From positions 30,243,501 through 30,307,500 of the forward strand of contig CM059586.1 in NCBI GenBank assembly GCA_030407085.1: DNA of 64,000 nucleotides, given 5' to 3'. Shown one piece after another: positions 13,901-25,200 of this stretch. Made by a program: the position numbers and the translations under genes. The notes under the pieces were generated by a model. It saw only the letters and a list, made by a program, of their open reading frames with translations. It was not told the origin of the DNA and made no database searches. The first letter of the stretch is position 1, and each line of letters begins with the position of its first letter. This DNA comes from Trichopria drosophilae. Taxonomy: Eukaryota; Arthropoda; Insecta; Hymenoptera; Diapriidae.

Positions 13901-15759
13901 ATTTATATCCTTCCTACGCGTTTAGTAAATTCTATGTAGTTCAGAATAAGTCGAAAATTAACAATTTTGTTTAGTAAATCTTACTTAGGGTTAATAAGGG
14001 CCTACTGTGCTTTTCTTTCTGTGTTTTTCAGCTATCACATCCACTCAATATGACGAGCGTGTAACATAGCAATGTTCATCTTCATCATTGACATCAAATA
14101 CATATTCTGTTCCAAAACTAACTTCTTCAATATAATGAAACGTATACTCATGGTACTTTTGAATTTTGTTTAATTACATATAACATTTTTTTAACAATCG
14201 ATAAAATGAAATATTTTTGTTTATTGAAGCAGATTTCTCCCTTCAGATGAAGCGCTTGTGGTGCTTATATTTTTTGTTTATCGACTGGATCGAAATTTAT
14301 TGGAAGATAATTTTATTATATCAATGAAATATTTCACCGGTGCAATACAAAATTCATTTCGATTGAAGCACGTTCTTCCTTGCAAATAAGCGGTCATAAT
14401 TTTAATTTAGTATTTTATACAGCCGTCGGAATATTTTATTTTTTCAAATAAAACTTCATTGAATTTATGAATTAGTCGATCGTCGTCTTTGGTCGCTTTA
14501 ATAATTTGATGATATGGGTTTGATGGACATTTGCTTCACTTCTATATTTTTATTTGATCTTAAATATACGACGAACTGATTTCATTGGCTTAATGAAAAT
14601 TTCATTGCTCCAATGTATCTTTTTTCTCGGTGTACCTACATAAATGTGAAAAAAGATAAAAATTGGCATTACATTAATAATAAATGCTATTGAAATAGAC
14701 CAGGTCTATAATACATATTGAAATAGCCCAGGTGTATAATGCATATTGGGATGCATCAGGATCACATAAATTAAGAAAAGCTCCCAATGTTAAGGAAAGT
14801 ATTATTCTGAGCCCAAAAAATGCTTTTATATAAAAGAACGTTATGGAAGCAATGACAAAAGTAAAGTTGACCTAAACAATTAATTATATAATATATAATA
14901 TTATTCTAATAGGGTTAGCAACCTAAACAATATACATGCAAACGGTGTATATTTGTGAAATAAAGTCGGAAATTATTTAAGAGAAAAATCAACAAAGCAA
15001 ATTAAAACTATTCTAGTTTTTATCAGAGCATTAAAAATGATAAAGTTGACAATAAAAAAATGCAGGGAAAAGCATATTTATCTCGAAACATATTTTGAAT
15101 ACGACTGAATTTGATTTTAATAAAAACAATGAATTTATACAGAAACAAATCAAGACATGTAATCAAAAACTTTGAAAATGCTAGGTAAATGTTAATAATA
15201 TTTTTAAAAATGAATACAGGAAAATAATTGAAATATTAATGAATTTGTACGTGAAATGTAAATTGAGTTTTCAAATATTTATGGTTTCATTATATTTCCA
15301 AGTGTATTAATTTATCATATATGGTATGTCGTAAAATTCGAATACAGTAATTACCGAAAACAGCTCTTGAGAAATTCGAAAATATGCACTGGAACAATTT
15401 GTAATTAAAGTTACAAGAAACTTGTTGCTCACATTGCAGACGCCAGATCTAAGCAACGATTATTTTAATTTACGCGACATTTAAATAAATGAAAGAATGT
15501 AAATATAAACTTCGCGTGTTGGATTAATCCGATTTATCGCCGTTTTCATTAGTTAAATATTTAATTTTCGTTCGTTCACCTTTGAGTCGTTGCATTCTTT
15601 CGTATAATTTATGCGTATTTTAACAAATTTTTGTTATTATTGAAAGTGAAGTATATTCTTATCACATATTTTACAGAAACGAATATTTTTGTATGTATCT
15701 GACTTTTCGTATCAGACTCAATACCTTAAAACACTTTGCATATATTTTAAATTTTTCAG
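10970..15759. other. Gene-free DNA; long degenerate ATTCAATGAAA-type repeat region
   Basis: No gene is seen. 11655-11690 holds a short AACA/AACT microsatellite. From about 12650 to 14640 the sequence is saturated with diverged ATGAAAT / ATTTCAT words in both orientations (for example TTCATTGGCTTAATGAAA and TTCATTGAATCAATGA), a mosaic of decayed self-complementary repeats. 15430-15610 is slightly richer in CG but has no frame. Confidence 0.45.
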
Positions 15760-15767
15760 TGTTTCAT

Positions 15768-15915
15768 TCAGGTCTCGTCGAGATGAGACTTGGAGGCCCA
15801 GAAATTAAATGCCTGATCTTGTTATCGTTTCCATCGGTATCAGTCTCGATTTTGGTTTCGGTCTCGACTTAGAATCGGGAGTCTCGAGGTGGTAATCTTA
15901 TTATCGAGTCTCAGT
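15768..15915 (+). repeat. Degenerate GTCTCG-rich repeat
   Basis: GTCTCG or its complement appears repeatedly (GGTCTCGTCGAGATGAGACT, CAGTCTCGATT, CGGTCTCGACTT, GGAGTCTCGAGG, TCGAGTCTCAG). It looks like a decayed short tandem array with a purine/pyrimidine bias unlike its surroundings. Confidence 0.5.
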
Positions 15916-16011
15916 TTGGGTTATAATATATAGGATAATTAGTTAATTAAAAAACACTTTATAAATATTTTTACAAAATAAATGTCACATTAAATAACAA
16001 CATGAAATTTG

Positions 16012-16531
16012 TATACGGAAAAAACTACATGATTCAACCAACTAAAAAACCGAATAAATCAACTAAAAATACAACTAAAAATGTTGGTTATGTATAGTTG
16101 TTGTTTTTATTAATCGAAAAGTTCCTATTTACAGATCGGTAGAAGTAAATAAATGCTGTATAATCCTATTGTGATTCCGTGTAACATTTCGCGACATCGA
16201 ACAGGATATGTTCGTCTTTATTACACAATGCAGTTGTTCATTCTACTAAAACAATAGTTAATATTTACGACAATAGTGTGTTCAATAACGAAAAAACTAA
16301 ATTGGATGATGAAACCACCAAAAACTAGTTGAACCTACTAAATGACGTTTCTAAAATATCTAATAGAGTGTCCATTTTACTTTATTTTATAGTTAAAAAT
16401 TTAACAAATTTAAAATAGTTCGTTCACCCATAGTTGAATGTCATCATTACAAATTAGTTAATTGTGATATCTATTTTTCGAACAACTAGGTTTTAGGAAG
16501 CTCAATTAACTATTCTCTTTTTTCCGTGCAC
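16012..16531. mobile_element. Possible inverted-repeat element with CAACTAAA/TAGTTG words
   Basis: ATACGGAAAAAACTAC at the left faces CTCTTTTTTCCGTGCAC at the right. Inside are repeated AACTAAAAA and TAGTTG words in both orientations. The arms are strongly diverged, so the borders are tentative. Confidence 0.4.
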
Positions 16532-16871
16532 TTAAAGTTAAACTCAATAACCATCAATTATGAGGAACCTGCATATTTCATATACAAATATGACTGATTC
16601 TTAAAATAACAGACAACCCTCAGTTAGATAAACTGTTACCTTGAATGTTTAGAATTAAATATTCTCTTTTAACAATTTTGTTGTGACTAACGTTTTTCTA
16701 AAAAATGAGGCTGAGCTTAAACTTTCGTAAGCAATTTTTTATTCGATTCGATAAATAATTTTGTGGATGAAACACAAATAATGTTCACTCCATCTATGCA
16801 AAATTCATAAAATTAATTAAATAAATTGCAATAATCAATGTAGAAAAAACATAAAAACATGTGAAAACAAG

Positions 16872-17072
16872 CGATTTAATGGCTACATGTAAAAAAAACC
16901 GAATTTTAAAAATCCGAAACATTGAAAAAGCTGACATTGTTGTTTTCATGAATATTACAGCTTGTCATTGGCTTTGTGACAGTCATCGTTTTTTGAGTGT
17001 CGGCTTTTTAAATGTCGATTTTTCAATGTCTCGGATTTTTGAAATCGTTTTTTTGACATGTGCCCGATTTAA
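16872..17072. mobile_element. Inverted-repeat element, about 65-bp arms
   Basis: The left arm (CGATTTAATGG, TACATGT, AAAAATCCGAAACATTGAAAAA) is mirrored on the right by TTTTTCAATGTCTCGGATTTTT, ACATGTGCCCGATTTAAT. The 75-codon plus frame at 16861-17088 is an accident of this fold-back. Confidence 0.75.
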
Positions 17073-17340
17073 TTCTTTATGTACGTAGTTTGCAGTAAGT
17101 AGTTAGTAATCTAGTAATTTTAGTCGATTTAGTAATTTTATGGCTATTTAAATTGCCGGATTAGGCTCCAAAACTGTTTGAGTAAATTTTGAGTTCAAAG
17201 ATGAATGCAGTAGGCTGAGTTCGACTACATCCCAACCAGTTGAGTTCTTTGGAGTAAAACGTACTTTCTAAAGTAGGGAAGAAAGAAATTAATGCATTCT
17301 GTATAGCACTGGTCGGCTTTTTTATGTCACCTCATTCTAC

Positions 17341-17610
17341 CATAGTCAATTTTGAGAACTTTGAAACGAATAACAAAAGAAATTTATCATTAGAGTTTTT
17401 CGCGTCTAATGAACGAATAACAAATCCTACACCCCAATAAGTTATTAATTTTTTTCTATACGACTTCAAAATACACGTTTAAATGTTTATCGAGCAAAGT
17501 TCGAGCTTCCGAAAACTTTCAGCAAGTTATTCTTTCTTCATTAGATGCGGAAAACTCTATTGATCAATTACTTTTTTTATTCATCGAAATCCTCAAAACC
17601 GGCTGTTATA
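17341..17610. mobile_element. Inverted-repeat element, about 80-90-bp arms
   Basis: ATCATTAGAGTTTTTCGCGT followed by CTAATGAACGAATAAC at the left mirrors GTTATTCTTTCTTCATTAGA and TGCGGAAAACTCTATTGAT at the right. Flanking bases (TTTTGAGAACTTTGAAACGA and TCATCGAAATCCTCAAAACC) also pair. Noncoding. Confidence 0.75.
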
Positions 17611-19029
17611 GCGAATTGAAATAAAAATTGTTGCTAGCCTGCCACGTAGTAAGAAGTTTTAGACGGAGTATATAACACCTGTATTGTCAATCAAACCTAT
17701 CATGAAATACACTAAAGGAGGAAATGTGACTGCAAGAGAGTAACATTGAAGCGTATAGTAGTGAAATTTAAAGATTACTTAATTTACACCAAATGACAAA
17801 ACATTTTCAACATTCCGGGCACAAAGGCCGATTTCGCGTCTGAGGTGGTGAAACGTTTTAGGCGCGAATAGTTGAGCACAGGCCTATAGAATTAATAGTA
17901 ATTTTCGTACCAAGGGCATAAAGTAAGAGTTTTGTGTCTGCGTTGGAATTGCACGACCGAGGGACTGCGATGTCGTCCCGAGGGTCAAAGAATCAACCAT
18001 ATGAGGCGTAAATTGTTGCCCGCAAAAACCGGCGTAAAATAGACATTTTGCGCCTATTGAACTAAAAACAATATTGTAGTAGGTATCACACGTAACAATA
18101 CCTAAGTACATAACATTTCATCTCGTTAGAGATGTATTACTTCACATTTTGCATATGATCATATTAGTTTACCGCAAAATTGTATTCGACAAGTTAAACC
18201 TCACTAAAAAATCAGACATTTAGAAGCGAATTTGATCAAACTAATTGAGAGGCTGCGTAGAATAGACGGATATAACTCGAAAAATAGAATAGAAGAATTG
18301 TATATAATGCTCGCTAACTAATTTTTGGTAGTAGATTTAAGAATATAATTTAATGTTTACATTTGTTATATTAAGAGTACAGGCATCTTGATTATGATAA
18401 TAGTGATGAATTTATTGTTGACGGATTACAAGTCGATCGATCATTAAAATTATTGTAGTACCTCTTTGTTAAATACTAAATTGTTTTCTAAAATCTAGAG
18501 CACAATTCAATAAAAATTGTAAGGGATTAATTTCATGTGGTGTAAAGAACTTTGGCGTTTGATTTATATTTGTCTTTTAATTACATATAGATTAAGTTAT
18601 ATTGACCATAAATGAAAGTATACTTGGTAGACAAATTTCCACTTATATTAAAAAAAATAAACTCATGTTAAATTTAGGATTCGTGTTATGACATTAAATT
18701 TAGAGTTCAGTTCTATGTTTATGTAGTACAAAAATATGTGTATAAATGTTGAGTTATAATGATGAATATACATGTTAATGACATTTCCAGTGAAGCACTC
18801 ATACCTGAATTCATGCGATTTTTCAAAACTAAATCCAAAAACTAACTTATAAAATAAAAATGTTTATATTTGCTTGTTAGAATACTGTTATACTGGCGTC
18901 ATTGGAAACTTTACATCATTAACAGACACGTAGCAATAATTATTTCGATTAGGCTTTCTCAGAGGTAGATTAAATGTCATGACAATTTAAGAAATATGTT
19001 AGAAATTAAAAACTTGGCAATAGGTGGGG
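17611..19029. other. Upstream flank of TOGARAM, with one GC-richer unassigned block
   Basis: 17815-18110 is GC-richer (TTCCGGGCACAAAGG, GCGTCTGAGGTGGTGAAACG) and is probably a transposon remnant. No family is recognised. 18120-18950 is plain AT-rich DNA. CTTTCTCAG at 18955-18963 could be a 5'-leader splice acceptor. No TATA box or promoter can be defended. Confidence 0.35.
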
Positions 19030-19080
19030 ATGAAGTGCATTAAGATATGCCCGGATGTTCTGGTCCCTCATCATCTATGA
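19030..19080 (+). promoter_or_regulatory. Upstream ORF overlapping the TOGARAM start
   Basis: An ATG at 19030 opens a 16-codon frame (begins MKCIKICPDV) ending with TGA at 19078-19080. It overlaps the proposed TOGARAM start at 19047 out of frame. Its context (three G before ATG, A after) is at least as good as that of the main ATG. If transcribed in the 5' leader it would repress or delay main-frame initiation. It could instead mean that the main frame starts at the next in-frame ATG, 19077, or that coding begins in an unseen upstream exon. Confidence 0.35.
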
Positions 19081-19271
19081 CAGGCCCAAGGGACTTGGGG
19101 CCGGTACAGCCCCACAGTGAGTCCACCCCTTCGCCCGATCTCGGTGAAGGCATTCAACTACAATTTAGATCCTCTGGTCGACAGGATCATCAACGACAGA
19201 TCAAACGCAAAATGGCACCCGTCTCAGGGTGTGGATCACCCATGCAACTAACTCCAATCTGGGAATATGTG
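19047..19271 (+). CDS. TOGARAM1: TOGARAM exon 1 (N-terminus)
   Basis: Codons 1-75, starting MPGCSGPSSSM and ending TPIWEYV before donor GTGCGT. An in-frame TAA at 19041-19043 closes the frame upstream, so ATG 19047 (or 19077) is the start unless a further 5' exon splices in at the AG just before it. The segment is clearly more GC-rich than its flanks and rich in Pro, Ser and Gly. Joining in phase 0 to exon 2 gives WEYVVRTGRFPPNVEVSA, a smooth lead into TOG1. Confidence 0.7.
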
Positions 19272-22200
19272 GTGCGTTTTTTTCAAACTCAAGAGCATTT
19301 ATCCTAATGACACTTATTGTAGCTGCACTGCGTCCAAAATCACTCTTAATACTACGACACTTCTATTCATTAAACAAATTTCTTCAGTTCAAAAAGCGTA
19401 AATATTTAAGAGTTTACTCTTGTTCTCGAACACGCGAATGCTGGCCTACTCTTGGCTAATGCAACATAGTCTACATTTTGATGTGTCAAACATTTCACAG
19501 TACAATTAAATGCTCTCAGATTTTCGCTTAGTTTTGTACATAAAATTGGTTATTTACGCATAAATTATATTTCGGATCATCTGTTTGACACAAAAAGGTA
19601 CGCACTGGAAGATTTCCGCCAAATGTGGAAGTTTCTGCGATATTCCATGAAATATGGCAACGACTCCGAGATCCGGAATGGGAAGTCAGACAACATGCTC
19701 TACGAGTTCTTATCGATGTATTACCAACATTAGATCCTGACATTTTGGATGATATAGGTGGGCCTGTAGTTACCGAATTGGTTAACAATTTGGGAAATTA
19801 TGCCCCAGCAGTAAGGAAAGGCTCTTTGGATGCTTTGAGAGTGTATCTTCTTCATTGTCACAACAGAGATGAAATGACTAAGGAAGTAAGGATTATCTTA
19901 TTCAAATTAGCAAAATAGGCATTGCATCCATTGAAATTTGTCAGTTCTTCATGTGTGGCAGCAATTAATGTAGATATATGTCAGATCTAGAAAAGTTTGT
20001 CTTGTATTTTTTTATGACTATATTTTCATAGAAGTTAGTCGAACTAGAATTCCTGATCATTGATTATTCAATCCGTTGTTGGTAACGTGTACTGTCTTAG
20101 ATGTTGCCAACAAAGTTTTGCCTTCATACACGTGTACTGTGAGGAAGTACATTTAGATTACAATTTCGCCTTGAGACTATAGACTTGTATAGAATTATAC
20201 TGAGATTACTTTCCAATTGATATAAAAGAAGAATGTTTACCTCTGAACAATTCTTTTAATTGCTGACACACATATTTTACTCCATTTTTAGTTTTCATTT
20301 TCCTTAGTGTCATGTACTTGATTAATCTTTAACGACATGACGACTAGGAACTAGTGACTCGTGACAATGATGATTTAAAATGATTTAGATCTTGAAAGAC
20401 GGCTTGAACAGACCGGACGCATTCGATAACCATCATTCGAACGTGATAGCCGGCATGGTTCTCAGCACACCCTTGCTGCTTTTTCCATCGCGTGACAGTC
20501 CACATCCTTCAAAAGATGTGATATACGATGCTGTCCAAGCACTTTTTATCCAGCTCATGCAAATGAATTTTCAAGAAGTTTCCATTCGGTCACTTGCAAA
20601 AATTCGCGATACTGTTGGTGACGACGAATTTGAATTTCACATCTGCGACATCGATGACAAAACCCGACGTAATTTTGAAGTACTATGTGATGTCTACGGT
20701 ATAAAAAGAACTCGACCAAAGCGAAAAGCTACACCAATTGTTCCGAGAAAGGTTGATACAAATACTTTATCAGAACCTATAAGCAACCCTCTCGAGAGCG
20801 ATACTGATGTTTCTGGCATTGTTGAAAGAGATGACAGCGAAGTCGAAAGTGCAATACCACCTGCTAGAGTTGTTCTTGAAACTGAGATTAAGTTTGATGA
20901 AGAAACTGCTATTACAATGACTATTCTCGAAGAGAAAGACTTCAGCGATGATTCCGACCTTGACAGCGATGCAGACGACGATGATCTTCAAATTGCTAGA
21001 CAACATATGCAAAGCACTCCTCGAAAATTGCCAAGGTGATATTCATTTAATTCTAAACATTCCGTAATTATAGATTTTTAGTGAGGCGCTTGATTCATGG
21101 TTCAACCCCAAAATATAATTAGTTCAATTAATTAATTTATCCACGTGACATTACAATATGAAATTCTTTCATGATACCCTGGAAAGAAATCCCTTCCGTG
21201 TAATAAGAATTAATGATTGCCAATACTTCTCAGATGCTTGTATGTTTAGCTTGTTTTGCATGTAAGCATGTTTTTTGACTATTGCAAAGTTGCAACAAAT
21301 GATACAAATAATTAATTAAATCTTGTAACAACTATGTAACAGGAGAGTTCACTTTGGAGGCGAAGTCGTGAAGCTCAGGACGCCTGACAGTGAGGATTCA
21401 GTATCGATAGAAGCTCCGCCAACGAGGATCCCACTTCCGGTTTCACCAGCTACAAAAATGCCACCTCATCGTCGAGGAAGATCAGCATCGCATCCTTGTG
21501 CTCCAAATATTGCAGAGTATAATCAAATGAGAATTTCAAGATCTGCATCGAGTAGTCCCAAACGCGGAATTTATACTCACGATGCCACCCTCAGTCCCAA
21601 AAAAAGCATTTTATTAAGAACAAGCAGTCCTTCGATACGTTCGAGAAGAAATTCACTCACGTCAGCTGATAGGCCATTTTCCGCAGATGTTTTATACAGG
21701 GAAAATAGTTTTCGCAAAGATCGATCTAAATCTTTCAAAATCTTCGATGATACGTTGGATAATAGTGCAAAAGAAATTCTACCGGAAAGTGGAAGTAAAA
21801 CGAGTCCAAAGAATCAATCGCCAGTTCATAAATTGGAAAACCATGATACTTTGAGGACGGAATTGTCGTCCAAAAACGATACTTCATTAGTGATAATAGA
21901 AATCGACGATAGTCAAGAAAAGAGAATGAAAGATCTCGAAAATTTGCGGAAAGCCAAAATTCGATCGAAATCTGCAGTTGACACAGTAACACGTACAGGC
22001 GATGAAGTTCAGCTGAAAGAAAGTTTGGAAATGAAGGAAGCTAGGAGGCGTCATTCTGCGAAAATTCCGGGATTTGAAGCATTTCCACGACAAGAAAGGA
22101 ATTATATTTTGATGGAACTAGCATCTCCGACGAAACAAGATAAAAATCGTCTTGATGATAAAACCAGCAACGAGCATACTAATATAAGTATCTCATATGC

Positions 22201-25200
22201 AGAAGATCCAATAGCTGATAATAAAAATGAATCTCAAGATATAAAAGCAGATGAAGGCAGAGTAATTTCAACCATTGATAACGCGAAGGACATACATGAG
22301 ACTACCAAGGAATGTCTTCATCAGGAAGATTCCAAATCGTCAGAGAATTTGAACGAAGATGAGGTTGATGAGTGTAATGTTGAGTGCGAACTGGAGAAGA
22401 AGAATGATTTGAAGGATCGATCATCTGAAAGCAGTAGCGATAATGAGGGAAGAAACCATGAACCAAGCTGGGAAGATTTGGGCCTTGTTGACGACGAGGT
22501 TCTTCATGACTTTCATAATAAGGTAAGACAGTTCAGTGGTTTTATAATTATGAAACATATAATATGCTTTATTATATTTTATGTTATTGTAGTTCTTAAG
22601 GATTATATAAGAATTCGGATTGTCAAGTAAAAAGGTCAATCGATTTCGATAAATGTCTAACCATATGCATTTACTGAGATATTTATTGATCAAGTAATTT
22701 CTTCCTAACGGTAAATGCAAATAAAAACATGTATCTGACATATGTATTCCAGATATTGATTTTTAACATTGTCAAATTGCCGACAACGTTCTTGTAAGAA
22801 TACAGCTCAATTTAACAAAACGCGCTTGATAGTGACCTAGACTATACTAATACTGATAAATTTCAAGGGCATTTCTAGGTTAACTCTAGGGCTTAAACTT
22901 AAAAGACAATTTGTTTATTGACCTTCTTCCTCTTTTTCAATGTCGCTCACTAACATTGATACTGCGAGATAGTTGACCTTTGCATTTCAATGTTATTTTA
23001 TAAACATTCTTTATTTTTTCTAAGGTAAGAAATTGCTATAATTTCAATAATTGAAATTGACCTGGAACTGTTGGAAGTATCGACTAAAAAGAGACTTTGG
23101 GCAGAAGACGTTGACGCGTTATACGAATAGAATTAGGCCAATCGATTTAACGCGGAAAAGTTCATTGGATCCTTAGTGTACTAACCAATTCGTAATTTAC
23201 CCGTTCTGTAACCGGAAAATATCCTACACGAGGGCAATAGAATTTCATCAAATCTGAACGATCGTGTCGTATTTCTTTTTTACTTACTTATCAGATGCGA
23301 TTTAATTCAGCGAATAGTTCATAATTATAGATCTGGACGCTCAGAACATTTTTCTTACAAAAATTTCAGTACTGTCATTATGGGTATACTGAAAATAGAG
23401 AAATGATTACAATATTCGTACACTACATTACTTGACAGTATGTCGATTTTTTTAAATAGTTATACGTATGTTTTTAGTAAAATATATAAAGATTATGCGT
23501 ATTACGAATATTTATTTCAAACCAGACATTATGGATAATTTTCAGTTATAATATCCCAAGACCTCCAAAATTATCGGAATATGTCCCGATAGCTTCGTTG
23601 CAAACAATCGAATGTGTCAAGTTTTGCGCAGCACGAGGGATCTTTAACCTGCAAAACTTGATATACATTAGTTTGTTTGCAGGAAGGCTAGAGGGAAATA
23701 TTGCGATTAATTTTGGAGGTTGTGGGGTATTCGGCAGATTATTTTCCGGGGCTGTATTTCGGCCAAACGGAGCGCAGGTATTAATTTATATATGCTAGTG
23801 TGCAATTATCGGGTGCAATTTCCAGAAGCTAGTGTGCAATTTCCAGTATAATTTTAAACAAATGACCATCGTACCGCTCGAATACCGCGCTGTGATTGGC
23901 TGAAATCCAGCCTCGGAAAATAATCTATTTAATTTTTTTTGCGTAATTTAAATATTTTAGAAATTAATATAATTATTTATTTTTTCCTTACCCAGTAAAC
24001 GAAACTTGATTAAAAATGGTAGAAAAAGATTAATTTGATCAGCTTCTTAATCTCAGTTTTAGACCTCTTGAATCCCTGCCTATCCAAAAATAATATTTTA
24101 ATATTTTAAGTTCCTCTTTATCCTTGAACTGCGATTAGAACAGTACAGATTAAATTCTTATTAATCAAATAATGCGTCAATTTATTATTGCTCAATACTG
24201 ACATAATATTGGCATATTTGAATATACTTTAATCGATCATTTTCAACAAAGAAAAACGTTTTTCGATTTTTAAAACCTCTCAAATCGCGAAAAATGTTTT
24301 AAAGGAGATTATTACTGGATGTAATTTAATAAAGATTTCAATAACGCTTCATAGATGAAATAATGCATACGTATTATTTGATTAATAAGAATTCAATTTA
24401 TGGTTTCGAATCGCAGTTTCAGGCAAAAGAAGAATTTAAAATATTTAAATATTATTGTTGGATAGGCAGGCGGCAAATAAATCTTTTTCTATTATTTTTC
24501 ATCATTTTTCATTTATTGGGAAATTAATAGAAATTAAGTGTAAAATTTAAAAATTATTAAAGAAGAAAGTTGAGATTTCGTTTTCTCTTATTAAATCAAT
24601 TAAACTATATATAATGTTACCGGAATTGTGGTAATAAAAATAGTCTCCCGGTCAATCTGTAAAACAGCGATTTTTCGCTGAGCCTCGTCGTTCAGCTTCA
24701 TGTCCAAAAAAGTCGTAAAAAATAAAAAAAAAAAATAAAAAAAACATGATAAAAGAGAACATTTTCTATCCCTGTCGATGTATTGGAACGAGCATACAAT
24801 TTAAACACTATTCTTGAAAACGGATAAAAAATTATGGAATATCGTAATTTTAAATTCCTCCGAATTTTCAATTATAAGGGATTAAGAACTTGGAGGCAGA
24901 AAGATGAAGAGAGATTAAAAATGTTCAATTCTTCTTAATTATTTTCATTTAATGTGTACCCAGTAATCTAAAATTAATTGAAATTGATAAAAAAACATTC
25001 ACTGTAACGATTCTGAATAGCCGCTTCCTGGACGTTTTAATTCATTTTCATACCGAATGAATTGGAATCCATTTTTAGAAAAAAAAACACCAATTCCAAT
25101 ACCTTTGAATTAAAAAAAAAATTGTTTCTGAAATTGAAGGTAAGGAATGCCTATTCATTCTGAATTAAGACTAAAAAATTTGTTGTTTGGATTGATTTGA

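Noticed and set aside
16861..17088. 75-codon plus frame
   Set aside because: It coincides with the inverted repeat 16872-17072 and starts at a GTG with no coding context.
19528..19788. 86-codon minus frame over TOGARAM exon 2
   Set aside because: It is the antisense shadow of the well-supported TOG1 exon.
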